From Butyrivibrio sp. CB08 (GTDB lineage Bacteria > Bacillota > Clostridia > Lachnospirales > Lachnospiraceae), in contig NZ_RAIR01000004.1 of NCBI RefSeq assembly GCF_003625485.1, positions 62,001 to 126,000 on the forward strand: a DNA stretch of 64,000 nt, read 5' to 3'. Under the pieces are notes generated by a model, which worked only from the letters and a program-made list of their open reading frames with translations, did not search any database and was not told where the DNA came from. Positions 26,542 through 35,686 of this stretch are shown piece by piece (position 1 is the first letter of the stretch; the number at the start of each line of letters is the position of its first letter). The position numbers and the translations under genes are program-made.

Positions 26542-27492
26542 TTATTTTCCCCTCTTTTTGTTTAGCTCATCAAAAAACAGTGGTGTTCCACCTGTATGAA
26601 TAAACAGGATAGTCTTGTCGGAAAGCTTGTTCTTTTTGATGTAATCTTCCATTCCAAAGAAAGCTTTGCCCGTATAGGTGCCATCAAGAGGCATTCCGTA
26701 TCTGACAAGGGCGTCCTCGATGACCGCAGATATTTCACTGCTGTCAGCGCCATATCCATCTCCGGTGTAATCATCTATAAAAATGGTGGCACTTTGAATA
26801 TCTTCTTCAGTAATGGTTCCCGCAGCAGATCCACCCTCACCCTTTAGGTAATCTCTGATGCTGTCAACAACCACATCTCTTCCCCTTGGGTTCTTTCTAG
26901 CGATACTGATGCCTACTATCTTTCTGTCATCCCCTTCAAGAAGCTGGCCGCACACCAGTCCTGCCTGGGTAGTACCGGTTCCTGATGCAAAGAAGATATA
27001 GTCAAAAAAGATTCCCTCTTCCTGTTCGAATTTCTTTATCTCGCTGTAGCACTGGGCGTAGGCTCTTGTGCCAATGTTTCCGTGACCACCGCCCATGATG
27101 AAATAGGGTTTGTGACCGGAATCTTTTAGTTCCTGAAGCTTGTGGTCTATGGTCTCACTTACCTGATCCACAGGAACCGTGATGATCTCTGCTCCCAGGA
27201 TCTCCATGATCCTGCTGTTGTAGGTTTCGTCGCTGACTTCCTGTGGTCCTATGATAAGACACTTAAGTCCCCTTTGGGCCGCCATGTTGGCAACAACCCT
27301 GCAGTGGTTAGAGTGACTGCTTCCATAGGTGACCACGTAGTCATAATCCCCTGCGTCTATCTCCTCAAAAAATAGCCTGGCCTTTCTGGCCTTATTGCCC
27401 CCAAAGGAGTAGGGGATCATGTCCTCTCTTTTGACATAAAGGTTACTGCAAAGGTCGCTATTTAATTTATAAACAGGAGTCCTATCGTTCAT
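26542..27492 (-). CDS. PLP-dependent enzyme, ACC deaminase/D-cysteine desulfhydrase family
   Basis: The 316-residue fold-type II protein has SFGGNKARKARLFF with the Schiff-base Lys at 34, YGSSHSNHCRVVANMAA near the substrate carboxylate, and FASGTGTTQAGLV as the phosphate loop. This is the pattern of ACC deaminase and D-cysteine desulfhydrase. Those enzymes open or deaminate small D- or cyclic amino acids. In this locus it sits between PglC and an ATP-grasp enzyme with 9-base and 0-base spacings, so it may supply or edit an amino acid for sugar decoration. A purely metabolic role is possible but less likely from the context. Confidence 0.82.
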   Translation of the reverse strand: MNDRTPVYKLNSDLCSNLYVKREDMIPYSFGGNKARKARLFFEEIDAGDYDYVVTYGSSHSNHCRVVANMAAQRGLKCLIIGPQEVSDETYNSRIMEILGAEIITVPVDQVSETIDHKLQELKDSGHKPYFIMGGGHGNIGTRAYAQCYSEIKKFEQEEGIFFDYIFFASGTGTTQAGLVCGQLLEGDDRKIVGISIARKNPRGRDVVVDSIRDYLKGEGGSAAGTITEEDIQSATIFIDDYTGDGYGADSSEISAVIEDALVRYGMPLDGTYTGKAFFGMEDYIKKNKLSDKTILFIHTGGTPLFFDELNKKRGK

Positions 27493-27501
27493 ATAACCTC
27501 T

Positions 27502-28128
27502 TTATTTAGCCGGGTTCTCTTTTCTGTAATCATCAAAATCAGGAAGGGCATTAAGCTGTATTCCCTCGCGGACAAATACAGCCTTTACTGTATCTATTAT
27601 AATCCTGATATCTGTCATAAAGGTAAGGTGCTCGACATAATAGATGTCATATTCAAATTTCTTTTCCCAGGAGATGGCATTCCTGCCGTGGGCCTGAGCA
27701 TATCCGGTAAGTCCGGGGCGCACGCTGTGGCGAAGCCTCTCCCTGTCGGTGTAATATGGCAGATACTTAACAAGAAGCGGTCTTGGCCCGATAAAGCTCA
27801 TGTCACCCTTAAGGATATTGAAAAACTCAGGGAGCTCATCGAGGCTGGTGGAACGAAGCTTCTTGCCAAAGGCTGTGAGCCTTACTTCATCTGGAAGAAG
27901 CTCACCATTTTCATCCCGCTCATCTGTCATGGATCGGAATTTGTACATTCCAAATATCTTTTCATCCTTGCCTGGGCGCTGCTGCTTAAACAGCACAGGG
28001 CTTCCAAGCTTAACTCTGACCAGAATAAACAGGATCAGATAAAGCCATGAAAACAGGATTATGACAAACAGGGACAAAAGAATGTCCAAAAGTCTTTTTA
28101 TGTACTTGGAATAAAAAGTATTCTTCAT
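27502..28128 (-). CDS. Initiating phosphoglycosyltransferase, PglC-type (monotopic)
   Basis: The 208-residue protein has one N-terminal hydrophobic helix (about residues 15-38), then GMYKFRSM, STSLDELPEFFNIL with the catalytic Asp-Glu pair, and FIGPRPLLVKYLP. This is the small bacterial sugar-transferase domain of PglC: it joins a sugar-1-phosphate from a UDP-sugar to undecaprenyl phosphate. The dehydratase and aminotransferase genes just upstream suggest a UDP-4-amino (or acylated) bacillosamine-like donor. It is one of two initiating enzymes in the window; the other is the large one at 59441-60901. Confidence 0.9.
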   Translation of the reverse strand: MKNTFYSKYIKRLLDILLSLFVIILFSWLYLILFILVRVKLGSPVLFKQQRPGKDEKIFGMYKFRSMTDERDENGELLPDEVRLTAFGKKLRSTSLDELPEFFNILKGDMSFIGPRPLLVKYLPYYTDRERLRHSVRPGLTGYAQAHGRNAISWEKKFEYDIYYVEHLTFMTDIRIIIDTVKAVFVREGIQLNALPDFDDYRKENPAK

Positions 28129-28146
28129 ACCAGGTAACTTTCTCTT

Positions 28147-29418
28147 TTACTGAAAGCAGCGCTTAACAACCTCTATAACAACGTCCTGCTGCTCAGGTGT
28201 CATCTTGTTATCACTTGGAAGGCAAAGGCCTCTGTTAAAGATATCCATGCCAACATCAAGGACAGTGCCTTCGTCGATGTAGGCGTTACTTCTTGCTCTT
28301 CCATTTCCCTGCTCTGTGATAAATGCATGTGAGCGGTAGATTGGCTGCATATGCATAGGCTTCCAGATTGGTCTTCCCTCAGCATTGATACTTACAATTG
28401 CCTCAAGGATCTCAGTTGGGCAGCTCTTTCCAGGCTCTGAAACGTAGAGAACTTCCTTCTCTCCTCTTACCTGCTTGCACATGGCATCCTCATCAATGAG
28501 AAGACATGAAAGCCAGTAGTTTGGCTTAGATTTCTCAGCATCAAAAGGATTCATCTTAACTGGAAGATCCTTAAATCCTTCCTTGTATCTGTCGTAGATG
28601 GCTTTCTTCTGGGCGATGTGCTCCTCAAGATGAGGAATCTGTCCCCTTACAACACCAGCGATAACATTACTCATACGGTAGTTGTAACCAAGCTCTTCGT
28701 GCTGATACCAGGGAGCATCCTCTCTGCTCTGAGTTGACCACTTCCTGATCTTGTCAGCATCTTCTAATGAATCTGTAAGGAACATTCCACCTGATGATCC
28801 AGTGATGATCTTATTGCCGTTAAAGGAAATAATGCTCACATCACCAAATGTTCCTGTCTGTTTGCCTTCATAAGTAGCGCCAAGAGATTCTGCAGCGTCC
28901 TCAACAAGAAGTGCTCCATACTTGTCGCAGACCTTCCTGAGCTCACTGACCTTTCCTGGTGTTCCATAGAGGTGTGCTACCACAACCATCTTTACTTCAG
29001 GGTATATCTCAAAGGCCTTTTCAAGAGCCTTAGGGCTCATGTTCCAGGTGTCATATTCTGTGTCGATAAATACCGCTTCTCCACCTTCGTAGGCAACAGG
29101 ATTAACTGTAGCATCGAAGGTCACGTCTGAGCAGAACACTTTTCTTCCTTCAAGAACTCCGTGGCCCACTTTAGCCTGTCCATAGAGCTTCTCACCGGCA
29201 AGCTTTATTGCAAGGTGAAGGGCCGCTGTTCCTGAAGAAAGAGCTACAGCACACTTACATCCTATCTTTTCTGCGATGAGTTTTTCTGACTCGTTGATAT
29301 TGGCACCTACTGTGGACAACCAGTTGGTGTCGTAGGCCTCCTGAATATATTTGATCTCCTCACCATGCATTGTTGGTGAAGCCAGATAAAGCTTTTTCTC
29401 AAAAGGTTTAATTTCCAT
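28147..29418 (-). CDS. DegT/DnrJ/EryC1/StrS aminotransferase (PglE-like)
   Basis: The 423-residue PLP enzyme has the fold-type I sugar-aminotransferase pattern: SSGTAALHLA, LVEDAAESLGATY, and SFNGNKIITGSSGG with the PLP Lys at 203. NWLSTVGANINESE near the N-terminus is typical of PglE and LegC-type enzymes, which aminate UDP-4-keto-6-deoxy sugars. It overlaps the PglF-like gene by 11 bases, so substrate hand-off in a UDP-bacillosamine-type route is likely. It is longer than PglE (about 390 residues), with extra sequence at about residues 320-365. Product identity at C4 is inferred. Confidence 0.88.
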   Translation of the reverse strand: MEIKPFEKKLYLASPTMHGEEIKYIQEAYDTNWLSTVGANINESEKLIAEKIGCKCAVALSSGTAALHLAIKLAGEKLYGQAKVGHGVLEGRKVFCSDVTFDATVNPVAYEGGEAVFIDTEYDTWNMSPKALEKAFEIYPEVKMVVVAHLYGTPGKVSELRKVCDKYGALLVEDAAESLGATYEGKQTGTFGDVSIISFNGNKIITGSSGGMFLTDSLEDADKIRKWSTQSREDAPWYQHEELGYNYRMSNVIAGVVRGQIPHLEEHIAQKKAIYDRYKEGFKDLPVKMNPFDAEKSKPNYWLSCLLIDEDAMCKQVRGEKEVLYVSEPGKSCPTEILEAIVSINAEGRPIWKPMHMQPIYRSHAFITEQGNGRARSNAYIDEGTVLDVGMDIFNRGLCLPSDNKMTPEQQDVVIEVVKRCFQ

Positions 29419-31345
29419 TGATATCCTCCGCGGTCTTCTGAAGGGCCTCTTTTCTCTCTCTTGTCATTGTGTATCTGTGGACGTCAGGATGATAGGTCTC
29501 AACGATCTCTTTTACCAGGTCACGAATCTGAGGTGATTCCTCTTTTGCAGCCTCGTTGAGCTTCTCAAGCTGTGAAAAGAATCTCATCTCGTCCATCTCG
29601 ATCGGCTTACCTATGTGGATCATCTTGTTGGCTGTATCATGAAGTCCCTCTTCATCCATGAGCATCTCCTCGTAGAGCTTCTCTCCCGGACGAAGTCCTG
29701 TAAACTCAATCCTTATATCCTCTCCAACCTTGTAGCCAGAGAGCTTGATAAGGTTCTCTGCAAGGTCAAGGATCTTAACCGGTTCACCCATATCAAGAAC
29801 GAAGATCTCACCGCCCTTTGCAAAGGCTCCGGCCTGAAGTACCAGAGATACTGCTTCAGAAATAGTCATGAAGTATCTGATGATGTTAGGGTCAGTAACA
29901 GTTACAGGACCACCTGCTGCTATCTGCTTCTTGAAAAGCGGAATAACTGAACCATTGGATCCAAGAACGTTACCAAATCTTACCGCCACAAACTCAGTGT
30001 CATAGTGCTTGTTGAAGGTCTGTACGATCATCTCACAGATTCTCTTGCTGGCGCCCATGATATTGGTAGGGTTAACAGCCTTATCAGTGGAGATCATAAC
30101 GAACTTTTTGCATCCGTTGGTTGCTGCTGCCATGGCAGTTTTCCAGGTACCAAATACGTTGTTCTTGATAGCCTCGTTAGGACTGTCCTCCATAAGAGGT
30201 ACGTGCTTGTGCGCTGCTGCATGGTAAACAATATCCGGCTTGTACTCTGCAAAGATATTGTTGATACGAACTGTGTTTCTGACTGATGCTATAAGGACTA
30301 CAAGATCCAGATCAGGATATTTGTATTTGAGCTCCTGCTGTATCTCATAGGCATTGTTCTCATATATGTCAAGAATAATAAGTCTCTTTGGATTGTGGCT
30401 TGCGATCTGTCTGCAAAGCTCTGAGCCAATGGATCCTCCTCCACCAGTTACCATGATTGTCTTGCCACTTACATAACCTGCAATGGAATCAAGGTCTACT
30501 GTTATAGGATCACGTCCAAGAAGGTCCTCAACCTCCACGTCACGAAGACGGGATACATTAACTTCTCCGTTTACAAGCTGGTACATTCCAGGAAGCGAAC
30601 GAAGCTTACAGTTTGTATTCTTACAGATATCCAGGATCTTTTTAAGCTCCTGTCTGGATACAGAAGGAATAGCTACGATGATCTCGTCGATATCGTAGAG
30701 ATCTGCGCACTCAACGATCTTATCTCTTCCGCCTACAACACGGATTCCCTGGATATATTTGCCCCACTTGTTGGTGTCATCATCGATGATGCACTTAACT
30801 GACATGGTGGAGTAATTGCTGGTGATAATGTCCTTGATGATGATATTTGCTGCTTCGCCAGCACCGATCACCATAACAGCCTTGCTGTTTTCTTTGTTGA
30901 CTGCCAGGTGCTTTTTACCCCTGAAGAATCTGTAGGAGAACCTGCTGACAAAAATAGCTGTGATCAGAAGGAAGGTGTACAGGAAATAATAGCTCTGAGG
31001 AACAGCCTGCTCGTAGGACTTAAAGAACTGAAGTCCAATAGCATTTACAACACCTGAGATAACGCAGGCCATAACAAGGTTTTGCATCTCACGCTCGCCA
31101 GCAAAAGCCCAGAGGCTGTCATAGAGCCTGAACAGGAAAAAGACCCCTATCGTGATGATGATATTGATAGGCAAAAATGTAGTTATTGGCTCCAAGTAGT
31201 AGTCAGGTATGGTGTCCAGACTAAACTCAAATCTCATAAGGATAGCCACGTAGCTGGCCATGACAATGCTGATGATGTCATAGATTATGAGAGCTGTTCT
31301 TCTATAAAGTTTTGCAAAGTTAAAGGGTTCTTTTTTCTTATTCAT
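29408..31345 (-). CDS. UDP-GlcNAc 4,6-dehydratase, membrane-bound retaining type (PglF/WbpM/CapD)
   Basis: The 645-residue protein has four N-terminal membrane segments (about 15-140), a nucleotide-binding middle domain, and a C-terminal dehydratase with MVTGGGGSIGSELC. The catalytic region reads STDKAVNPTNIMGASK: Asp421, Lys422 and Met430. A Met where short-chain enzymes have Tyr marks the retaining PglF/WbpM type, which makes UDP-2-acetamido-2,6-dideoxy-4-keto-glucose. Amination by the downstream PglE-like enzyme would give the bacillosamine precursor. It overlaps the upstream polymerase-like gene by 8 bases. Confidence 0.92.
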   Translation of the reverse strand: MNKKKEPFNFAKLYRRTALIIYDIISIVMASYVAILMRFEFSLDTIPDYYLEPITTFLPINIIITIGVFFLFRLYDSLWAFAGEREMQNLVMACVISGVVNAIGLQFFKSYEQAVPQSYYFLYTFLLITAIFVSRFSYRFFRGKKHLAVNKENSKAVMVIGAGEAANIIIKDIITSNYSTMSVKCIIDDDTNKWGKYIQGIRVVGGRDKIVECADLYDIDEIIVAIPSVSRQELKKILDICKNTNCKLRSLPGMYQLVNGEVNVSRLRDVEVEDLLGRDPITVDLDSIAGYVSGKTIMVTGGGGSIGSELCRQIASHNPKRLIILDIYENNAYEIQQELKYKYPDLDLVVLIASVRNTVRINNIFAEYKPDIVYHAAAHKHVPLMEDSPNEAIKNNVFGTWKTAMAAATNGCKKFVMISTDKAVNPTNIMGASKRICEMIVQTFNKHYDTEFVAVRFGNVLGSNGSVIPLFKKQIAAGGPVTVTDPNIIRYFMTISEAVSLVLQAGAFAKGGEIFVLDMGEPVKILDLAENLIKLSGYKVGEDIRIEFTGLRPGEKLYEEMLMDEEGLHDTANKMIHIGKPIEMDEMRFFSQLEKLNEAAKEESPQIRDLVKEIVETYHPDVHRYTMTRERKEALQKTAEDINGN

Positions 31346-33959
31346 TTTCTTGTGCCTTAAAGGTTAGTGGAGCAATTGCCAGCATAAGAGCAACTGTCAT
31401 TGGATTGCAGTAATGGAATACCCACTCGGTAAGACCAGCTACAGCAAATCCGATTATCATTGCACAGGTAATAAGAGAGAGCATCTCTTTTTCCCTGTTG
31501 TTCTTAACATAGATTAGTGATGAGATAAGAGCTGCTGCCATCATGATGATAAAGCATGCTCCTCCCACCATTCCGTGGTCATAAGCCACCTGGATAAATG
31601 TGTTGTGGGCATGAACTGCTATCTCACCATTTGGAAGCATTGCTCCCATATCTTCATGTCCCCACATATTGAGCTCCTGAATGTAAGCCTTAAAGATTGT
31701 GATACGTCCGTTGGATATAACATCAAGAATGTTGTCGTCATCGATGTATTCCACCATCTCTTCAAGGAGCATATGGTACTCAGCTCTGGTGAAAGTGGAC
31801 GCTGCAAGAAGGTTATCTGCATCAGCCTCGTCGATAAGGCCGTAGTCCTCACTGCCCTCACCTTCTTCATATTGCTCTTCTATAGTATCCTCAAAAGGGA
31901 AACCATAATTATCAAAAACAGGAGTTCCGTCTTTTTCGTAGTTGTTTTTATCTATCGGAAACTCATAGGATCCAACATCCATTCCAAGGATCTTGGCCTC
32001 GAAGAGATTGGCAAATCTCTCAACACACATAAAGTTGGTGCTATCCCAATCCGCGCCGCCTTTTACAAACTCATCAGTTTCATCTATAGGATAGATAACA
32101 GGATCTGCAACCATTGTTGGAATGATCCTCTGAAGAGTAAACGCAGCAGGGAAGCACAGTATCAGCGATAAAGCAAACACTCCAATTATCCTTGGCAGGT
32201 GCTTTACGTAATATGTCGCAACAACACACAGCACCAGGAAGGTTGATGCTATGATCGCAAGATAACCTGTCCTTGAAACTGTAAATATCGCATAGGACAT
32301 AATGAATCCGAAGAGGACCAGCTCTTTCCATGCGATGACGATCATATCCTTAAGGCTGCACCCCTTTGGAAGGGATACTATCTTAACCACCAGAAGCACA
32401 GTGGCTACTGCTCCCATAAAGGTAAAATACTCAGCTGTTACTGTAACTGTGTGGAAGATAAATGCAAATCTTCCCAGGGTATATCCTGCAAAGTACCTGT
32501 GAAGCAGACTAAACACCAGTGAAATACCAAAGTTCATCATAAGTCCGCCAGCCAGGATCTTGTAATAATCTTTTTTCTTGTCCCACACTGCAAGCCTGAT
32601 AAACAGGCAGGTAAACAGAAGCGCAAGGTAAATGCCCCATACCCTTGTGTTTCTAAGGACGATTATGGTCACAAAGAATACAGCAAGAATAACTCCAAAG
32701 ACACTTGGTCTTGCAGAAAGCTTTTTCTTCTTGATGGCAAGAACAATAAGTCTTACAAAGTTAAGGATCAGCAGTCCTCCCAATATTGAGATGATGATAC
32801 TGCATCTAAGTACCAGGTTCTGAAGGTCTGCCTCTTTTTCTGTCTCAGCGATCTTATGCAGGTTGTAGTAATAGATTCCATAAATTCCTGAACCCAAGGC
32901 CCAGATGAGGTTGTACAGATTAAGTGCCTCACTGATCTTGAAGGTCAGTATTATTGCTATGAGAATCCATATGGTCATATGCTTCTCAGAAATGCTGTGA
33001 TAAATATCATAGAGGCCATTCATGTATTCAGATGCATACCAAAGTCCCATTGCAATGGAGAACATGATAAGCACGTACTGAAGTCTGTCCTCGTTCTTTA
33101 AGCTCTGCCAGAAGGACACTCCTATGTTGTGGGTCACAACCCTGTGGTTTATGGCATAGAAAGTGATGGCTGCTGTAATGATAAGTCCAATCTCATAGAA
33201 GATAATGTCTGCTGGTCTTGAGTCAAAGACCTTAAACGGGAATACCATCAGCATAAGCGCAAGGAACACAATAGCTGCTACCGGATTAGCCACATATCGA
33301 AGTACTGACTCTACTGTAAGAATGCTGTTTCTGTCAGGATTCTTTTTGTAAAAGAGCTTGACCAGAGTGCAGATTATTACTGCCAGAGCTGCAATTCCAA
33401 CAATCCATATAAGAGACTTAGCCTTGGACATTGGAATACGATAGTTGTATCTTGCTGCAAGATGTCTTCCCTCTACCGGCTGATATTCCTCTGTCAGATT
33501 GCCAAGATAAGACTCTGCACTTCTGACATCTTCTGTGCCAATAAAATACTTGGATCTTACAGGAATCATTTTTACTGCATAGCTCTTTCCAACTTCCAGA
33601 TTCACTTCCATTGGAACATTAACAAATCCTGGAATCGCAAGCCCTTCTGTGTCAATGTAAGTCTTAAGAGCTGATACTCCATACTCATCTATGAGCATCA
33701 GTCCAATATATCTGCCCTTTTCAACGTTCTGAATATAAACATCAATAGAACTTAAACGCTCGTACTGAGCTACAAACTCCTGCATGGTGGTATCATGCTC
33801 ATAATTTACGAGCTTGGTATCAGCAGTTAATTCCCCGCCGCCCTGGGCCTGCCAGATGCTTGAATACAGTCTTGCAGGGAAAATTGTCAGTATTCCTATT
33901 AATGCAAAAATAAGCACAACAGCTCTGATAGCTGTGCTTTTGTTTATTACTTTTCTCAT
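31338..33959 (-). CDS. Large Wzy/O-antigen ligase-like membrane protein
   Basis: This 873-residue protein is about twice the length of ordinary Wzy or WaaL. A first membrane helix (about 11-30) is followed by an external domain of about 150 residues (35-178), then about twelve membrane spans. A long acidic external loop (about 619-782) ends in the Wzy_C-type motif HAHNTFIQVAYDHGMVGG. The His-rich HAHN block is typical of ligases and polymerases that use Und-PP-glycan. It may polymerise repeat units or join glycan to a carrier, and the extra N-terminal domain could bind the acceptor. It is the first gene of unit C, after a promoter at 34009-34037. Confidence 0.78.
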   Translation of the reverse strand: MRKVINKSTAIRAVVLIFALIGILTIFPARLYSSIWQAQGGGELTADTKLVNYEHDTTMQEFVAQYERLSSIDVYIQNVEKGRYIGLMLIDEYGVSALKTYIDTEGLAIPGFVNVPMEVNLEVGKSYAVKMIPVRSKYFIGTEDVRSAESYLGNLTEEYQPVEGRHLAARYNYRIPMSKAKSLIWIVGIAALAVIICTLVKLFYKKNPDRNSILTVESVLRYVANPVAAIVFLALMLMVFPFKVFDSRPADIIFYEIGLIITAAITFYAINHRVVTHNIGVSFWQSLKNEDRLQYVLIMFSIAMGLWYASEYMNGLYDIYHSISEKHMTIWILIAIILTFKISEALNLYNLIWALGSGIYGIYYYNLHKIAETEKEADLQNLVLRCSIIISILGGLLILNFVRLIVLAIKKKKLSARPSVFGVILAVFFVTIIVLRNTRVWGIYLALLFTCLFIRLAVWDKKKDYYKILAGGLMMNFGISLVFSLLHRYFAGYTLGRFAFIFHTVTVTAEYFTFMGAVATVLLVVKIVSLPKGCSLKDMIVIAWKELVLFGFIMSYAIFTVSRTGYLAIIASTFLVLCVVATYYVKHLPRIIGVFALSLILCFPAAFTLQRIIPTMVADPVIYPIDETDEFVKGGADWDSTNFMCVERFANLFEAKILGMDVGSYEFPIDKNNYEKDGTPVFDNYGFPFEDTIEEQYEEGEGSEDYGLIDEADADNLLAASTFTRAEYHMLLEEMVEYIDDDNILDVISNGRITIFKAYIQELNMWGHEDMGAMLPNGEIAVHAHNTFIQVAYDHGMVGGACFIIMMAAALISSLIYVKNNREKEMLSLITCAMIIGFAVAGLTEWVFHYCNPMTVALMLAIAPLTFKAQENE

Positions 33960-33983
33960 ATAAAATCCTTTGTTTCTATATAC

Positions 33984-34013
33984 CTATGCATAGTAAGTGC
34001 ATCATAGTATGAT
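33984..34013. repeat. Two short palindromes at the unit C promoter
   Basis: The intergenic stretch holds two perfect small palindromes: CTATGCATAG at 33984-33993 and ATCATAGTATGAT at 34001-34013. The second overlaps the -10 box and probable start of transcription. They might bind a dimeric regulator or be chance in AT-rich DNA. No stem with a T-run is present, so they do not look like a terminator. Confidence 0.4.
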
Positions 34014-34037
34014 AACACACCTTCAGGCCTTTATCAA
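34009..34037 (-). promoter_or_regulatory. Sigma-70-type promoter for unit C
   Basis: The minus strand reads TTGATA at 34037-34032, a 17-base spacer, then TATCAT at 34014-34009, each hexamer one base off consensus. The -35 box overlaps the stop codon of the DUF6020-like gene. Transcription would begin near 34002, about 43 bases before the ATG at 33959. A 13-base palindrome at 34001-34013 overlaps the -10 box and start site, and could be an operator. Confidence 0.55.
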
Positions 34038-35686
34038 ACAGCCCCGGCGCCTGTCTCAGTCCCGTCTGACACCATTAAAAGTGGCAGACATGTCCACAGA
34101 TACAGGACATATCTGATAAGGTATGTAGGACCTAAAAGCACTGTGCAAAAAGTCAGGATCATAGGGAGGAATGGAAGAATCCCCCTCGCCCTCTTTTTGG
34201 ACAACCTGTATGCAAAAACAAACATGTATATAAACAGGTATAGTCCAGGTGAAAAAAAAAGGTGCAGGATCGTAGCGTCCTTCTGGAAACTGCCAATTGA
34301 AATATACTTATAGAGACTGTCTATGGCAGGGATAAGGCTCTTTCTCTCTCCCGGAGGCTCAACCTCGTATCCAAAATATGAGCTCTCATCGTAAGTAAAG
34401 GTATATACAGTATTTCCCTTGTACACATTTATCACTGCAGGCGGATAGTAATATCCATAGCTTGTAAGCATCCATGCATTTACATAAGCAATGGGATGCT
34501 CTTTAAATACCTTAAACCAGGCATTCCAGAAATCACCGCTGTTCTTTTCATAGAGCTCGTTGTTAAAATCTACCTTTACAAGGTCAGACACTCTTGGTGT
34601 GTACTTATCAAGCCCCTGCTTTGTAATGTAGCTCTCTATAACCTCTTTATCCTCTTTGGAAAGCGTATCTCCCTCGTAGGAATAAACCCTTGCAAGCTGC
34701 ATGATGGGTACTGTCAGCATCTCCTGGTGATGTGTTCCTTCTGTTCCACAGGCCAGTGCGAGGACATTTGACACGATCAGATATAAAACCACAGGAGCAA
34801 CTAAGACTGTTACCAGAAATGGCTTTAGCTTTTTCCTGAAATAGATAAGGGCAAACGGGATAAACACAAGGTATGCATAAAAGCCATTGTGCCTGAAAAG
34901 TGGCATAAGAACGGCAGATACCATAAAGAGCGCCACTTTCTTTTTATCCTTAAGAAATTCATCCGGATTCTCAAACAGTTGCAGAAGAAGCACTGTAATA
35001 ATCAAAAGGAATGCTGTAAACAGCCCGTCCTTGCAGGAACAGAGCGTGTACATCACTATTGTTGGAAACAGGCCATAGAAAGCAAGCCAAAATACTCTGG
35101 CCTTTTTTCCTATTCCCTTCTTTTGAAGGAAGGACACAACATAAGCGTAAACAGCTGATATCACCAGCATCTGCAGTATCATATAAGCTGCTATACCCAG
35201 GTTCCAGGAACCACTAAGCTTATGGAAAAGAGCTATGGTTCCCCCAAGAAGAAGCACATGGAGAAGCGGATGATGGGTTGAAAAAGATCTGGTAAGGACC
35301 TCATTGAGCTCCTCCTGAGCGTCATATACGAAAAAGCCTGGGAATTCTGCAAGAAAAACAGGGATACAAAGAACTGTCAAAGACACAAAGTTTATCAGAT
35401 AGTCCCTCTTTGAAAACTCTTTTTCATCCTCTTTTTTGGGGAGCCTGATGATACCAAAAAGCTTCTTCTCCCCTGTGCTTGCCAGGTCGTAGTTCCTCCA
35501 GACATACCTGGTGTCAACGGTAATGATGATCATAAGAGCCAGCATCACCATCATTGCGTTCTTGTCAAAAATATCGATATGATCATAGGTTTCCAGCTGG
35601 TATCCAAAGGTTAAGAAAACTCCAGCTAAAATGCCAAACAAGCCTGACATAAGCCAGGCCAGTTGATTTTCTTTATTTGATTTCAT
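34034..35686 (-). CDS. DUF6020-like multi-pass membrane protein, putative GT-C glycosyltransferase
   Basis: The 550-residue protein has about eleven membrane segments. A block with FPGFFVYDAQEEL, then HHPLLHVLLLGG, then YTLCSCKDGLFTAFLL matches the DUF6020 family, found in Firmicute glycan loci. An Asp in the first external loop (VYDAQEE) fits the GT-C idea, where such residues bind polyprenyl-phosphate sugar. Conserved TSYGYYYP near the C-terminal external domain is a further family trait. It overlaps a GtrB-like gene, which could supply the lipid-linked sugar. The ATG at 35686 or the adjacent GTG at 35689 could be the start. Reaction is inferred. Confidence 0.72.
   Translation of the reverse strand: MKSNKENQLAWLMSGLFGILAGVFLTFGYQLETYDHIDIFDKNAMMVMLALMIIITVDTRYVWRNYDLASTGEKKLFGIIRLPKKEDEKEFSKRDYLINFVSLTVLCIPVFLAEFPGFFVYDAQEELNEVLTRSFSTHHPLLHVLLLGGTIALFHKLSGSWNLGIAAYMILQMLVISAVYAYVVSFLQKKGIGKKARVFWLAFYGLFPTIVMYTLCSCKDGLFTAFLLIITVLLLQLFENPDEFLKDKKKVALFMVSAVLMPLFRHNGFYAYLVFIPFALIYFRKKLKPFLVTVLVAPVVLYLIVSNVLALACGTEGTHHQEMLTVPIMQLARVYSYEGDTLSKEDKEVIESYITKQGLDKYTPRVSDLVKVDFNNELYEKNSGDFWNAWFKVFKEHPIAYVNAWMLTSYGYYYPPAVINVYKGNTVYTFTYDESSYFGYEVEPPGERKSLIPAIDSLYKYISIGSFQKDATILHLFFSPGLYLFIYMFVFAYRLSKKRARGILPFLPMILTFCTVLLGPTYLIRYVLYLWTCLPLLMVSDGTETGAGAV

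Noticed and set aside
26542..27492. Plain metabolic D-cysteine desulfhydrase or ACC deaminase
   Set aside because: The active-site pattern fits, but its place between pglC-like and ATP-grasp genes with almost no spacing argues for a role in the glycan pathway. Not excluded.
31575..32171. Plus-strand open frame of 198 codons inside the 873-residue membrane protein
   Set aside because: Antisense shadow of a strongly supported gene; no motif and no start signal.
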